A stretch of 64,000 bases of DNA from Streptomyces hydrogenans (GCF_014656075.1 NZ_BNBS01000029.1:1-64000), one strand, 5' to 3'. Counted from the first letter of the stretch, positions 24,342 through 32,955 are shown. A program made the numbers and translations. The notes: a model not told the origin generated them from the letters alone.

Positions 24342-25616
24342 ATGTCCCGTCCCGCAGGCAACACCCGACTCAAGTCCGCTCGCCTGGCTGCCGGATACAA
24401 CTCGCAACAGGCCCTGGCCGACGCCATCACCAAGACAGCACCCAAGCTGGGCATCAGGGGACTCGCCGTTGGCGTCCGCCAGATCCGGCGCTGGGAGTCC
24501 GCCACACCGCCCTGGCCACAGCCTGACGTCCACCGAGTCCTGACCCACCTCCTGGGTCAGAGCATGGAGGACTTGGGATTTACCCCGCCCTGGGGAACCG
24601 AGAGCCGCCCTGCCGGCTCGACGGTCCGCAGTACCCCTCGCACCCCCCTGACGGGTGCGCGGCTAGCCAGCGTCCCCGCGCAGGTGGGCGTCACAAGGCA
24701 GCCAGTCACGGTGGGCAAGGACTTCGAGGCCGTCACCCGTTCCCATCGGCACCTCTACTGGTCCGTGGCCCCGGCTGTACTTCACCCCGCGGTCCTGGAG
24801 CACGCCCGTCTGGGATGCGCTCTCCTGCCCGAGACGGCGAACCCTGCTCGCCAGACTCTCGCCGGCGCACTCGCCGAGTCCTATCTCCTGGCTGGCCGCA
24901 TCGAGTTCTTCGACCTACGCCAGCCCGAGCAGTCCTCGGAAACCCTCTTGCGTGCCCTGCAGGCGGCAGGGGAAGCGGACGACCCTCTTCTCGGATCGGC
25001 CATCCTCGCGCACATGGCCTTCGCCCCCGGCTGGGCCGATGACCGTGAAACGGCGATCGAGCGCATGATGGCGGCTCGCACCTACGCTCGACGCGGAGAA
25101 GCCTCCGCGGAGCTCTGGGCGTGGCTGGACGCGGTCGAGGCGGAGTGCGAGACCCGATGCGGCGACCCTCGTGCGGCGCTCCGTCTGATCCATCACGCCG
25201 AGGACGTCCTTTCCTCGGGCTCGGAGCACCCCACTCCCGACTGGCTGGACTGGTTCAGCCGGGTGCGCCTGTCCGCGTTTAAGGGGAACACGCAGCTGAA
25301 GGCCGGCCACCTGCCGCAAGCCCGCCAGACCCTCCAGGAGGTTCTCGAAGACCTGCCGCCAGAGTCGGACAAGCAGCGCACGGTCGTCCTCGGTGATCTC
25401 GCCGCAGTCGAAGCCGCGGACAGCCACCCGGAGGCGGCATGCCAGTATGCCGTCCAAGCCCTCGACCAGCTCGCCATCACCTGGTACGCGACGGGCATGG
25501 AGAGGATCCGCGAAGTCCGACGCACGCTCGCCCCATGGCAGAACGAGCAGTGCGTCCGAGACCTCGACGATCGTCTCTACGACTGGGGCACGACTGTCAG
25601 CGCTCTCCAGCGTTGA
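24342..25616 (+). CDS. HTH regulator with TPR-like C-terminal region
   Basis: 424 residues. The N-terminal XRE-like HTH (RLKSARLAAGYNSQQALADAI...VGVRQIRRWES, about 8-60) is followed by a linker and a helical C-terminal domain (about 130-420) with tetratricopeptide-like spacing, as in large actinobacterial pathway regulators. ATG 24342 has a strong ggaggag 4 nt upstream; in-frame ATGs at 24270 and 24303 are rejected. Divergent from the seven-gene operon, it probably controls it through the tandem repeats in between. Its 3' end overlaps the convergent HAD gene by 20 bp. Confidence 0.82.
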   Translation: MSRPAGNTRLKSARLAAGYNSQQALADAITKTAPKLGIRGLAVGVRQIRRWESATPPWPQPDVHRVLTHLLGQSMEDLGFTPPWGTESRPAGSTVRSTPRTPLTGARLASVPAQVGVTRQPVTVGKDFEAVTRSHRHLYWSVAPAVLHPAVLEHARLGCALLPETANPARQTLAGALAESYLLAGRIEFFDLRQPEQSSETLLRALQAAGEADDPLLGSAILAHMAFAPGWADDRETAIERMMAARTYARRGEASAELWAWLDAVEAECETRCGDPRAALRLIHHAEDVLSSGSEHPTPDWLDWFSRVRLSAFKGNTQLKAGHLPQARQTLQEVLEDLPPESDKQRTVVLGDLAAVEAADSHPEAACQYAVQALDQLAITWYATGMERIREVRRTLAPWQNEQCVRDLDDRLYDWGTTVSALQR

Positions 25617-26256
25617 ACTTGGCGATCCTCTCGGGCAGCTCCGCGAGCGAGTCGATGCGCATCGTGGTGATCGAGTCCGCGTCCGGGTCACGCTGCTGAA
25701 TCGTGCCCCACGGCCCACGCCGGATCAGAGCTGTCAGGAGCCCGGCCTGCACGGCCGGGCGAATGTCGTTGTCGAGCCGGTCGCCGACGTAAAGGATCTC
25801 GCCCGGCTCGGCAGGCGTCGCATCAATGACGTGCTCGAAGAACTTCACGTCCGGCTTCGACGCGCCCCAGTCGTCACTGGTGGCGATCAGGTCGGACGGA
25901 AGGTCCAGCCCGCGCAGCAGGCCACCGGCCCGCACGGTCTGGTTTCCTGCGATGCCCACCCACAGGCCGGCCTCACGCAGCGCGGCCAGCGTGGGGCGCA
26001 CGTCGGAGTAGAGGTCGTCCTCGCCGAACCATTCCGGCTTCCCGGCCGCCGCGCGCTTCTCGCGTTCCTCGGTCAGGTCGAACCCCGGCTGGAACTCCTG
26101 GAAGGTCTCGCGGTAGTCGCGCCCCTGCGCGATGACCGCCCCGAACATCGCCGCGAACGTATGCCTCGGCACCCCCAGCCAGTCCGCCCAGGTCCCGTAC
26201 TCCCGGGTCTCGTCGACAAGACACTCACCCACGTCGAACACCACCGCACGAATCAT
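25597..26256 (-). CDS. HAD-superfamily hydrolase
   Basis: 219 residues. Motif I is VVFDVGECLVD with nucleophile Asp8, motif II is IAGN, the motif III Lys is in ASKPDVKFF, and motif IV is ILYVGDRLDNDI. It is a typical soluble phosphatase or dehalogenase-like enzyme with a helical cap. It is convergent with the regulator and probably functionally linked to the operon (a second phosphatase), though separately transcribed. Substrate unknown. Confidence 0.85.
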   Translation of the reverse strand: MIRAVVFDVGECLVDETREYGTWADWLGVPRHTFAAMFGAVIAQGRDYRETFQEFQPGFDLTEEREKRAAAGKPEWFGEDDLYSDVRPTLAALREAGLWVGIAGNQTVRAGGLLRGLDLPSDLIATSDDWGASKPDVKFFEHVIDATPAEPGEILYVGDRLDNDIRPAVQAGLLTALIRRGPWGTIQQRDPDADSITTMRIDSLAELPERIAKFNAGER

Positions 26257-26398
26257 GCTCCGCAGGTTAGACGGTGCGACGCGGAGAGGACCCAGTCCCC
26301 GTCAGACTGCGGCTGAATCCCCACCCCTTCCCTGACCTGATCACGCGAGAGCGAGCATCTCTCAGGGCGGTGTCTGTCCCCTCTGGCAGAGTATTCGG

Positions 26399-27910
26399 AT
26401 GCTGCCGCCACTGGGGGCCGCCGACATCACCCTGTCAGCGCCCGATGCCTTCGACATTCCCGTATTCATACGACGAAGCTCGCCTTTGGAGCCGGCGCCG
26501 CGTCCCAAGGCGCAGGCGCTGTCCCAAGCCGCCAAGGCATGGCCAGCTCCTGCGAGCGTGCCACCAGACGGCAATTACCTCGTGACCACTACGTGGCGCG
26601 ACATCCTGGATGCCGCCACCACAGTTGGCAGGGATATCGCGCCGTGGGTCGCGGCCGTACCCCGGCTGGCTCGCCGCGAGATCGCTGCACGGCGATACCC
26701 GCTCGCGGCCTACCTGGTCCGAAGTGGAACTGCGGCGCACCAACACGGCTCGGGCCACGCTGTCGTGCCGAGTGTCGTGTACACACACGGGACGGAAAGC
26801 TCGACCCGCTCCGCCTTTGGCTATCACATCGGCATGACGATGGCGGAGTGGGCATGCAGGGGGCTTATGGGCCTCGGCCCGACAACCCACGCCGAGAGCG
26901 CCATACCCCCTGGCGCGCTGCCTGGCTGGCAACAACGCAAGAGCCTTCCAGACCTCTTCGGCACCCACACGTCGACGTCTGATCTCTGGTTGGTTGAAGC
27001 GAAGGGGGGCCGCGTTCTTGGTGTGAACAGCCGCCGGAAGGGCGCACGGCAGCTGGATGTGGGTTCTCTCGTGCCGGTGGCTCACCAGAAGGTTCTCTGC
27101 GGTACGAGCCTGCAACGGCGACTCTTCATGATGATCGATATCGAGAGCGGTCCGTCCTACTCGGAGAGCGCCGATTCCTCGGAGCAGGTGGACGACACGC
27201 TGGAGCACGACAACGACGCGCTGGTGGAGCTCGCGCGTGCTCGCATGCTGATGTACCTCGCCCTGGTGTCCATCGCTCCGGGCAGTCTGAAACTCACCGC
27301 CGTGGGCGGCCGACGGCCTGATAATCCTCGGCGACGAGCAGGGGGTCTTGTCCACCTCCTCGAGAGCGACGACGCGACAGCCGACCTGCGACGTCGACTC
27401 GACAGCAGAGCGACTGGACTCGACATCACGCAAGGGAACGGTGTCGACATGCTCGCTGGAAGGCTTCCGGGCACCGATCTGATGATCGGCATGTCCCGAC
27501 GTCTCTTCGGGGCCTGCCGGGCGCTGGCGGAGATGGACAGGAGGATGGTCGCGGAAATCGAGGAATCCTCGGCCATGCCCACCGTGTACTCGTCACCGCA
27601 ACGGCTCCCTGACATGCGCACGGGCTTTGCCGCAACGGCGCCCAGTGATGTGAGTGAGCGGCAGTACGAAAGGCACATGGCCGAGCGAGACGAGCGAGTA
27701 CGCAGCTATCGAGAGCGACACCGAGACGCTTTCGGCCAGGCTGCTCGACGGGGATTCGATTCGGGCGATGCCAGCCCCTGGGAGGCGTTCACCCCTATCA
27801 CACCGCGCCTCACGTCGCCGTCTGAGGACGGATTCCTTGAGGCTGCGACTGCAGATACCTATCTCGCCGTGGAGCAAGATTCGCTGGACCTGGACGTCGA
27901 GACGGCCTAG
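26399..27910 (+). CDS. Unknown protein with a PD-(D/E)XK-like nuclease motif
   Basis: 503 residues, family not recognised. Residues about 180-215 read PDLFGTHTSTSDLWLVEAKGG, i.e. an acidic residue followed by hydrophobic-E-A-K, the layout of PD-(D/E)XK nuclease cores. Downstream are mixed alpha/beta sequence and a charged tail (about 420-460: RQYERHMAERDERVRSYRER). There is no signal peptide or membrane segment. The ATG has no clear ribosome binding site. Base composition is lower in GC bias than the chromosome. It stands alone, and its position in a cargo zone with restriction and toxin-like genes suggests defence, but this is inference. Confidence 0.6.
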   Translation: MLPPLGAADITLSAPDAFDIPVFIRRSSPLEPAPRPKAQALSQAAKAWPAPASVPPDGNYLVTTTWRDILDAATTVGRDIAPWVAAVPRLARREIAARRYPLAAYLVRSGTAAHQHGSGHAVVPSVVYTHGTESSTRSAFGYHIGMTMAEWACRGLMGLGPTTHAESAIPPGALPGWQQRKSLPDLFGTHTSTSDLWLVEAKGGRVLGVNSRRKGARQLDVGSLVPVAHQKVLCGTSLQRRLFMMIDIESGPSYSESADSSEQVDDTLEHDNDALVELARARMLMYLALVSIAPGSLKLTAVGGRRPDNPRRRAGGLVHLLESDDATADLRRRLDSRATGLDITQGNGVDMLAGRLPGTDLMIGMSRRLFGACRALAEMDRRMVAEIEESSAMPTVYSSPQRLPDMRTGFAATAPSDVSERQYERHMAERDERVRSYRERHRDAFGQAARRGFDSGDASPWEAFTPITPRLTSPSEDGFLEAATADTYLAVEQDSLDLDVETA

Positions 27911-28080
27911 CCACCAGGAAACCCCAAGCCTCGGGCCCCAGCCTCAGCAGCACCAGGTCCGCCATCCTCGCGACGCCAGCTGTGGAGATGCCACTCAGCA
28001 CCTGACACTCAGACAGGTGGGGGTCGGGAATGTCAGCGTTCCGCTTGTGAGCGCTCGGTGGGGCCGGTACGACGGTCACC

Positions 28081-29778
28081 ATGTACCGATGGTCGCCGCT
28101 CAACGATCGACAGTTAGCCACGCTCACCCGGATCGAAGAAGGAACGGATCCCGTTACCTCCGCGAGCCCGGAACTTGCCGTCACCGCCCGCGCCCTCAAG
28201 AGCAGGGGCCTCATCACCATGCCCAAGCACAGTGGGAGGTGGCAGGCGGAGATCACCAATGACGGTCGCTTCTACCTGGAACACGGCCACCACCCGGACC
28301 GGCCCGAGCCAGCCCCGCGCAAGCAACGACCGGCAGCCGCCAAGCCGAAGCCGGAGGCCGCGACGCCTCCCCGTCAGCGGGTGGCACCCCCGCCTGAGAC
28401 AAAGCCGGCGCCAGCGCTCCCTGCGAAGCCGCCACGCCGGTCACCGGCGGAAGTCGGCGCGGCCTTGATCGCGGAGGTGCAGAAGGCCGGCCGATTCCTT
28501 CGGATCCCCGATCCAAGTGCCGAAGAGCGGGCCCGCTATCGCCGGGCATTCGACGCCGCGCGGCAGTGTGCCCCGGACGGTTTCCACTTAAAGTACAGCG
28601 GGCGGGCAAAGGGAGACTTCTTCCTCGGACTACTCCGGGTGACGGGCGAGGACGACACCGAGTGGAACCGGATCCGCCTGGCGCGCAGCCGCGTGATCAC
28701 CGACGTCGAGGACGTGATCGCAGCGGTCACCGCGGATCACAGCGCCTTCGAGATCTCGGACGAGGTCCTCCCACGGGTGCTTTCTCTCCTTCGGCTCCTC
28801 GCCGAGCAGGCCCTCGCGCGGCACGGCGATATCGCGGTGTCGAAGAAGCGTAGGCAGGTGCGGCCGCTGCTCACGGTCCACGGCAGGACGTACGAGATCA
28901 GCTTCAAGGAACGGCAGAAGCAGGTCCGGTACGTACCCACGCAGCCGGGCCGGCGGACGTACGAATGGCAGCGGGTCACCCCGGCCCACCGGCTCGAACC
29001 GTCCGGCGAGCTGGAGCTGCAGGTGGCCCAGCAATCGGGGTACAGCTACGGCTACCGCTACGGCTGGACGAAGGAATGGTCCGACACCGCCAAGAAGCCG
29101 TTGGAGGACCAGATCGACGCCGTCCTCCGAGCGCTGAAGGCCCGCGCGGAGGATGAGGAGCAGGCCCGGCTGGCGCGGGAGGCGGAACAGCAGCGTCAGC
29201 GTGAGGATCGGGAGCGACAGGAGAAGGAACGCCGCCTGCGAGAGGCCCAGGAAGAAGAGGAGCACCGCCGGCGGAAGGCGGAGAAGAAGGAGCGCACGCG
29301 GCGGGAGTGGGAAGCGGCGATCAGCGTCGCGACGATCAAGGCGGTGGACGCCGTACGGGTCGACCTGTTCGGCACCGCCCTGGCGCAGTGGCGGGCCGCA
29401 GGGGAGATGCGGGCCTTCTGCGCCGCGCTCGACGAGGCCGCCTCCGTCTCGGACGACGCCCACGAAGCCGAGCGGCTTCGCGAGTGGTCAGCGTGGGGGA
29501 AGGCGGAGGCTGACCGGCTCGACCCGACCGTGGCCGGCAGGAGCCTGACCGGCCACAGCCTCCACGCGGAACCCACGGCCGACCAGCTAAGGCCCTTCCT
29601 CGACGGCTGGCACCCGCAGCGGCCAGAGAAAGAGAAGCCTCCGAAGCAGGAAGAACCCAAGGCGGAGGCCGAACCGCCCAAGCCGGAGCCGGAGCGGTGG
29701 CGCGGCTTCACCGACGAACGTCTGGGCCAAGGCTGGAGATATGGACCCCAAGGTCGCGCTCAATGGTGGAGGCGATGA
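28081..29778 (+). CDS. Unknown coiled-coil protein, two TTA codons
   Basis: 565 residues, not recognised. The N-terminal 70 residues resemble a winged-helix fold (LNDRQLATLTRIEEG...RALKSRGLITM...ITNDGRFYLEHG). A Pro/Lys/Ala linker (about 75-118) follows, then an alpha/beta domain (about 120-340) with a SYGYRYGWTKEWSD stretch, then a long charged coiled coil (about 355-415) and a Pro/Glu/Lys tail. Codons 12 (28114-28116) and 170 (28588-28590) are TTA, an unusual double, so expression probably depends on bldA. The 3' end overlaps the convergent gene by 71 bp. Confidence 0.65.
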   Translation: MYRWSPLNDRQLATLTRIEEGTDPVTSASPELAVTARALKSRGLITMPKHSGRWQAEITNDGRFYLEHGHHPDRPEPAPRKQRPAAAKPKPEAATPPRQRVAPPPETKPAPALPAKPPRRSPAEVGAALIAEVQKAGRFLRIPDPSAEERARYRRAFDAARQCAPDGFHLKYSGRAKGDFFLGLLRVTGEDDTEWNRIRLARSRVITDVEDVIAAVTADHSAFEISDEVLPRVLSLLRLLAEQALARHGDIAVSKKRRQVRPLLTVHGRTYEISFKERQKQVRYVPTQPGRRTYEWQRVTPAHRLEPSGELELQVAQQSGYSYGYRYGWTKEWSDTAKKPLEDQIDAVLRALKARAEDEEQARLAREAEQQRQREDRERQEKERRLREAQEEEEHRRRKAEKKERTRREWEAAISVATIKAVDAVRVDLFGTALAQWRAAGEMRAFCAALDEAASVSDDAHEAERLREWSAWGKAEADRLDPTVAGRSLTGHSLHAEPTADQLRPFLDGWHPQRPEKEKPPKQEEPKAEAEPPKPEPERWRGFTDERLGQGWRYGPQGRAQWWRR

Positions 29779-30550
29779 CGCCGTGCCCGCGGTCACGTAG
29801 GGCCTTCACCGACTTCTCCACGAGCTTCCCGAGCCGGACGACCTCCTCGCGCAGGGCGACCAGCTCGTCGTAACGCTCGGCCTTGTCCTGACCACACCAC
29901 TCCCGGACGGTCCGCAGGACGGCCGCTTCCGCGTCCAGCTTGCGGTCGTCCCGGCGGCTGTAGGAGTACCAGGAGGACTGCGTGCGCTCCTGATCGATGG
30001 CCTGCTGTCTGCGGTCCACCTCCGGAAGGATGTCCTCGGCAAGACGGCCGGCCACGAGGCGCGCGATGCGCTCGGTGACCGGCCACCCTGCCAGACACGT
30101 GCCGTGGCGGTTCTCGCAGACCATCGGATCGCCTCGCAGCTCCGCGGGATCCATGCCGACAAGGGGAGCGCTGCCGTCGAGACTGCCCATCTCCAGGATC
30201 CCTGCGTCCGCGACACTGCGCCGCAGCCGCAGCTTGCTTTTCGGGCGGACGAACCCGAGGATCAACCGTGCAGCCTCGAAGTCGGCACTCCCCCGCACAT
30301 GCCGTGACGCCTCGGCCAGAGCGAGCTCGCTCGCGTCGTCCGCACGGAACGCCTCCGCGTCCTCCCAGCGCGCCACAAGGGACGTCGCGTCGACCCACTC
30401 CTGCAGCCCGGCGTCGTCACCGTCGAGGAACCGCACGTGAAGCCAATCAGCCCGGCCACGACCGCCTACCCGTACGACCTCGACCCGACGAACCGGGCCG
30501 CCCAACTCCTTCGGCCTCGCTCGGTAGGCCCAGTACTCACCCATCTCCAT
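29708..30550 (-). CDS. Unknown protein, convergent and overlapping with 28081-29778
   Basis: 280 residues from the ATG at 30550 (MEMGEYWAYRARPKELGGP); the true start is uncertain because no good ribosome binding site is seen and the frame stays open to 30643. The N-terminal 70 residues look like a small beta-rich (SH3-like) module (VRRVEVVRVGGRGRADWLHV...EWVDA). The middle has a CENRHGTC pair of cysteines, and the C-terminal half is helical and charged. No family recognised. The 71-bp tail overlap with its neighbour suggests the two genes travel together. Confidence 0.55.
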   Translation of the reverse strand: MEMGEYWAYRARPKELGGPVRRVEVVRVGGRGRADWLHVRFLDGDDAGLQEWVDATSLVARWEDAEAFRADDASELALAEASRHVRGSADFEAARLILGFVRPKSKLRLRRSVADAGILEMGSLDGSAPLVGMDPAELRGDPMVCENRHGTCLAGWPVTERIARLVAGRLAEDILPEVDRRQQAIDQERTQSSWYSYSRRDDRKLDAEAAVLRTVREWCGQDKAERYDELVALREEVVRLGKLVEKSVKALRDRGHGVIASTIERDLGVHISSLGPDVRR

Positions 30551-30681
30551 GGGTTCATTGAGCCAGCTCTGGTGGTCCCATCGCCGACTTTCGCCAAAGC
30601 CGCCTCTCGCCCCCATGCCAGAGGCCAAGTGCGGGCAACTCAAGCGCAGATCAGCTTGGAGGCTGCAGGGCTGCCTCGGGG

Positions 30682-31287
30682 CTACGGGCGGCCCACGCGG
30701 CCCAACCTCCCGGATATGAAATCCGCTGCGGTGTAGTCACTTCCTCGCTCAGCGGCCTGGATGGCACCGGCAAATGAGACCGCCTCCGCAACGGAGAGGC
30801 AATCCTTACGGACCATCTGCGAGAGCAGCTTATGGACGCTGAAGGGGGTCAGGTTGTGGTGGATCGACTCGATGCGCGCGTTGTAGTCCTCGCAGAGTAG
30901 GTGCGGATCCACCTCGACCAACCGCTCGGCCATGGCCATGATCACTGACTCGGCCCAATGCTCCCCCGGGTGCTTCAGGACCCGTCCGCTACGCAGGACA
31001 TCCTGAATCTCCGCAACGCGCTTCGGGTCGACAAAAGTGCTCGTGTCCACTGGCTCTCCTAGCCAACCGAGTTGCCCCAGGGCCGCTGCGGCCAGAGTCT
31101 TCTCGGCCGGGCGGCCTTGACTTGCCAGGCGTTCCAGTTCATCGGAGACAACGTCTAGCACGACGTGACGCTGCGTACCGACTTCACGCTGAATGGCCGC
31201 TCGCAACCCGTCATCCGTCGCAAGACTCAGCACGGAGGACGTGTCGACGAACCAAAGTTGTGGCTTAGCAGGCGCGGGAACAGTCAC
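30682..31287 (-). CDS. PIN-domain-like protein paired with the Xre-IrrE gene
   Basis: 201 residues. The start LWFVDTSSVLSLA has the first PIN-type Asp, a conserved Glu follows in VSDELERLA, and acidic residues in HWAESVIMAMAERL and LCEDYN would complete the metal site. PIN domains are RNases used as toxins. The GTG 31287 follows gggag, and only 14 nt separate it from the upstream regulator, so the two form an operon. Whether this is a toxin is inference from fold and pairing. Confidence 0.6.
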   Translation of the reverse strand: MTVPAPAKPQLWFVDTSSVLSLATDDGLRAAIQREVGTQRHVVLDVVSDELERLASQGRPAEKTLAAAALGQLGWLGEPVDTSTFVDPKRVAEIQDVLRSGRVLKHPGEHWAESVIMAMAERLVEVDPHLLCEDYNARIESIHHNLTPFSVHKLLSQMVRKDCLSVAEAVSFAGAIQAAERGSDYTAADFISGRLGRVGRP

Positions 31288-31301
31288 CGCGCCGCTCCCA
31301 C

Positions 31302-32537
31302 TCAGGCGAACACCTCAGAGTCCGCTTCCATCACCGCGTCCCACAGTGCATCGTCGTCTTCGCGTTGAAGCAGCGTCGCGACCACCCCCAAGCCCACCTG
31401 CTCCCCGCGGGCGGCTGCCACTGCAGCGCCAAGAAGGCGCTCAGGTGCCCGGACAACATGCTGCGGAGTGACGCCAGCTCCCGTGGGAGCGACCGAGGCA
31501 TGGCGAGCAACGAGATCGCTAACCCGCTGACTACGTAGTTGCTGGCCCTGCTCGAAGGTGATCAATCCCATGACACACAGCTGGTAGACCATTGCGGCCA
31601 AGGAGACACCAAACTGCTCCATCAGCGCCACCAGACTGCGTTCAGTGACTCGGCCTGCGCTGAGCCACCGAAGGGTCTCACGAATACCTTCCTCGGGCAT
31701 CAGCAGATGTCCTGCGAAGGCATTGACACGCCGCTCCTGCTGGTCATCGGCGAACATGTCCCGCTCGCCCTCGTCGATGATGTCCCTGGGGTCACCAAAG
31801 AGGTGATGCCCGAGCTCGTGCGCGAGCGTGAACCGAACGTGCCCTTGAGAGAAATTGGTGCTCGCCACGATCAAGGCCACGTTGTCTCCGTGAACGCAGA
31901 GTCCGTCCGCCTCAGTCCCCAGAGGGGACAGCGCTACGTCGACCCCGAAGTGGCGCTCAATAAGCCCAGGCAAGTCGCCCAGCTCATGAGACCCAAGCCC
32001 CAGTGCACTGCGTGTGCGTTCAGCCAGCCGCTTGCCTTGGCGTTGCGCCTCGGACCTATTGCGCGGTCGCTCACCCATCTCACTTCGTGCAAACGCAAGC
32101 ACCTGCTGACCCAAGGGGCTGGCCGACGCGGGCCACGGCTTCGCCCGCTGGGCCAGGATGTCCTCGACTTCCAATAGCTCCAGAGCACGCCGCTTCGCAC
32201 TGCTGTCCTCATGCGCGCCCGTGTTGCCGGCCAGCCTGTGAGCCATCGCCAGGGTCGGTCGGGACGCTTGGCCCAGCAGATAGGCGACGGTCACTCCCAG
32301 TGCCTCAGCGAACCTAGGCAGCTCTCGGACGCTTACCTTGCGCCGACCGTTCTCGATCTTCGAGATCTGATCCTTGCCGAGCCCTACGAGCTCACCCAAG
32401 GCTTCTCCAGTCAGCGCCCGACGCAAGCGAGCCTGTCCGACCCTCTGCCCGATCTCGGCTGCCACAGCAGCACTGGGCGGCGGTACCACTGGCGCCAGTG
32501 AGCCGAGCGCTTCCAGTCCTGTCAGTCCGTTTCCCAT
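31302..32537 (-). CDS. XRE regulator with ImmA/IrrE metallopeptidase domain
   Basis: 411 residues. The N-terminal XRE HTH (about 25-90: GEALGELVGLGKDQISKIENGRRKVSVRELPRFAEALG) is fused to an IrrE-type zinc peptidase domain with H-E-L-G-H in FTLAHELGHHLFG (about 240-252) and a downstream Glu (ERRVNAFAGHLLMPE). Such fusions cleave or sense repressors and often act as the antitoxin/regulator half of a two-gene module. ATG 32537 has ggggagg 5 nt upstream. It lies at the right end of the element with a possible self-operator upstream. Confidence 0.88.
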   Translation of the reverse strand: MGNGLTGLEALGSLAPVVPPPSAAVAAEIGQRVGQARLRRALTGEALGELVGLGKDQISKIENGRRKVSVRELPRFAEALGVTVAYLLGQASRPTLAMAHRLAGNTGAHEDSSAKRRALELLEVEDILAQRAKPWPASASPLGQQVLAFARSEMGERPRNRSEAQRQGKRLAERTRSALGLGSHELGDLPGLIERHFGVDVALSPLGTEADGLCVHGDNVALIVASTNFSQGHVRFTLAHELGHHLFGDPRDIIDEGERDMFADDQQERRVNAFAGHLLMPEEGIRETLRWLSAGRVTERSLVALMEQFGVSLAAMVYQLCVMGLITFEQGQQLRSQRVSDLVARHASVAPTGAGVTPQHVVRAPERLLGAAVAAARGEQVGLGVVATLLQREDDDALWDAVMEADSEVFA

Positions 32538-32882
32538 GAGCGCCTCCCCGCGCGGCAATCTCTCCTGGTCAAGTGTCGCAACCGCTCCCCATGATCGCAA
32601 CTATCCCTACCATGCAGTTGCGCACTCGCGGTCGGCGCGTACCTCCAAGCGGGTCGCACAGAGTCGAGCGCCCGAGGGGCATCAAATTCCACCGATGGCC
32701 TCGGCGCAGTCGGCCCAGCCAGGGGTCACCACCCCCCCCTAGCCGGTGCGCCCGCCTGGGAGACGGTGGTCTCAGTTGTGGTCTCATTCACCCCCGTCCG
32801 ACCACGTCCGGCCAGGGTCATCCCGAGCGATCCGCCGCAGGTCAGGACGGGTACGGCCCCCGCCGGACCCCCGTACGAACAT
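32538..32882. promoter_or_regulatory. Promoter region of the Xre-IrrE/PIN unit and right arm of the att site
   Basis: No gene. An inverted repeat cgcaact-13 nt-agttgcg (32596-32602 / 32616-32622), with an extra tcgcaac half-site nearby (about 32576-32582), lies 60-85 nt upstream of the Xre-IrrE start and could be its own operator. The rest holds the arm-type repeat and spacer up to attR. Confidence 0.4.
32768..32787 (+). repeat. Arm-type repeat, right (candidate integrase arm site)
   Basis: ggtctcagttgtggtctcat, 18/20 identical to 1980-1999 and in the same direction, lying 96 bp left of the attR core. Confidence 0.45.
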
Positions 32883-32939
32883 TTGGAAAGCGTGTTGGGG
32901 GCAACCCCTCACGAGTTCGAATCTCGTATCCTCCGCCAG
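32883..32939 (+). repeat. attR: orphan 3' half of tRNA-Ser(GGA), 57-bp repeat
   Basis: Identical to 1861-1917. It contains the anticodon-loop 3' side, variable arm, T-arm, acceptor 3' strand and CCA, but no 5' half (no acceptor 5' strand or D-arm), so it cannot be a functional tRNA. It marks the original chromosomal right flank of the tRNA gene. Confidence 0.95.
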
Positions 32940-32955
32940 CGCCCAGCAGGGCGTA

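Larger units (their letters stand above)
1861..32939. mobile_element. Integrative mobilizable element (~31 kb) inserted in tRNA-Ser(GGA)
   Basis: Bounds are a perfect 57-bp direct repeat of the tRNA-Ser 3' half (1861-1917 and 32883-32939). Inside are a tyrosine integrase with its excisionase, an HTH regulator, a DnaB/RepA-like ATPase next to a repeat-rich candidate origin, a membrane protein, and a MobC-like protein with a relaxase. Cargo comprises a type I restriction-modification locus, a seven-gene metabolic operon, a nuclease-like protein and an Xre-IrrE/PIN-like pair. No FtsK/SpoIIIE-type TraB translocase and no type IV secretion genes are visible, so transfer would need a helper. The flanks on both sides are core chromosome. 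Confidence 0.93.

Noticed and set aside
32883..32939. A third tRNA-Ser gene
   Set aside because: Only the 3' half is present; there is no acceptor 5' strand or D-arm, and it is identical to the attL repeat, so it is an attachment site.
1861..32939. Prophage
   Set aside because: No capsid, terminase, tail or lysis genes are visible; relaxase and MobC point to a mobilizable element.
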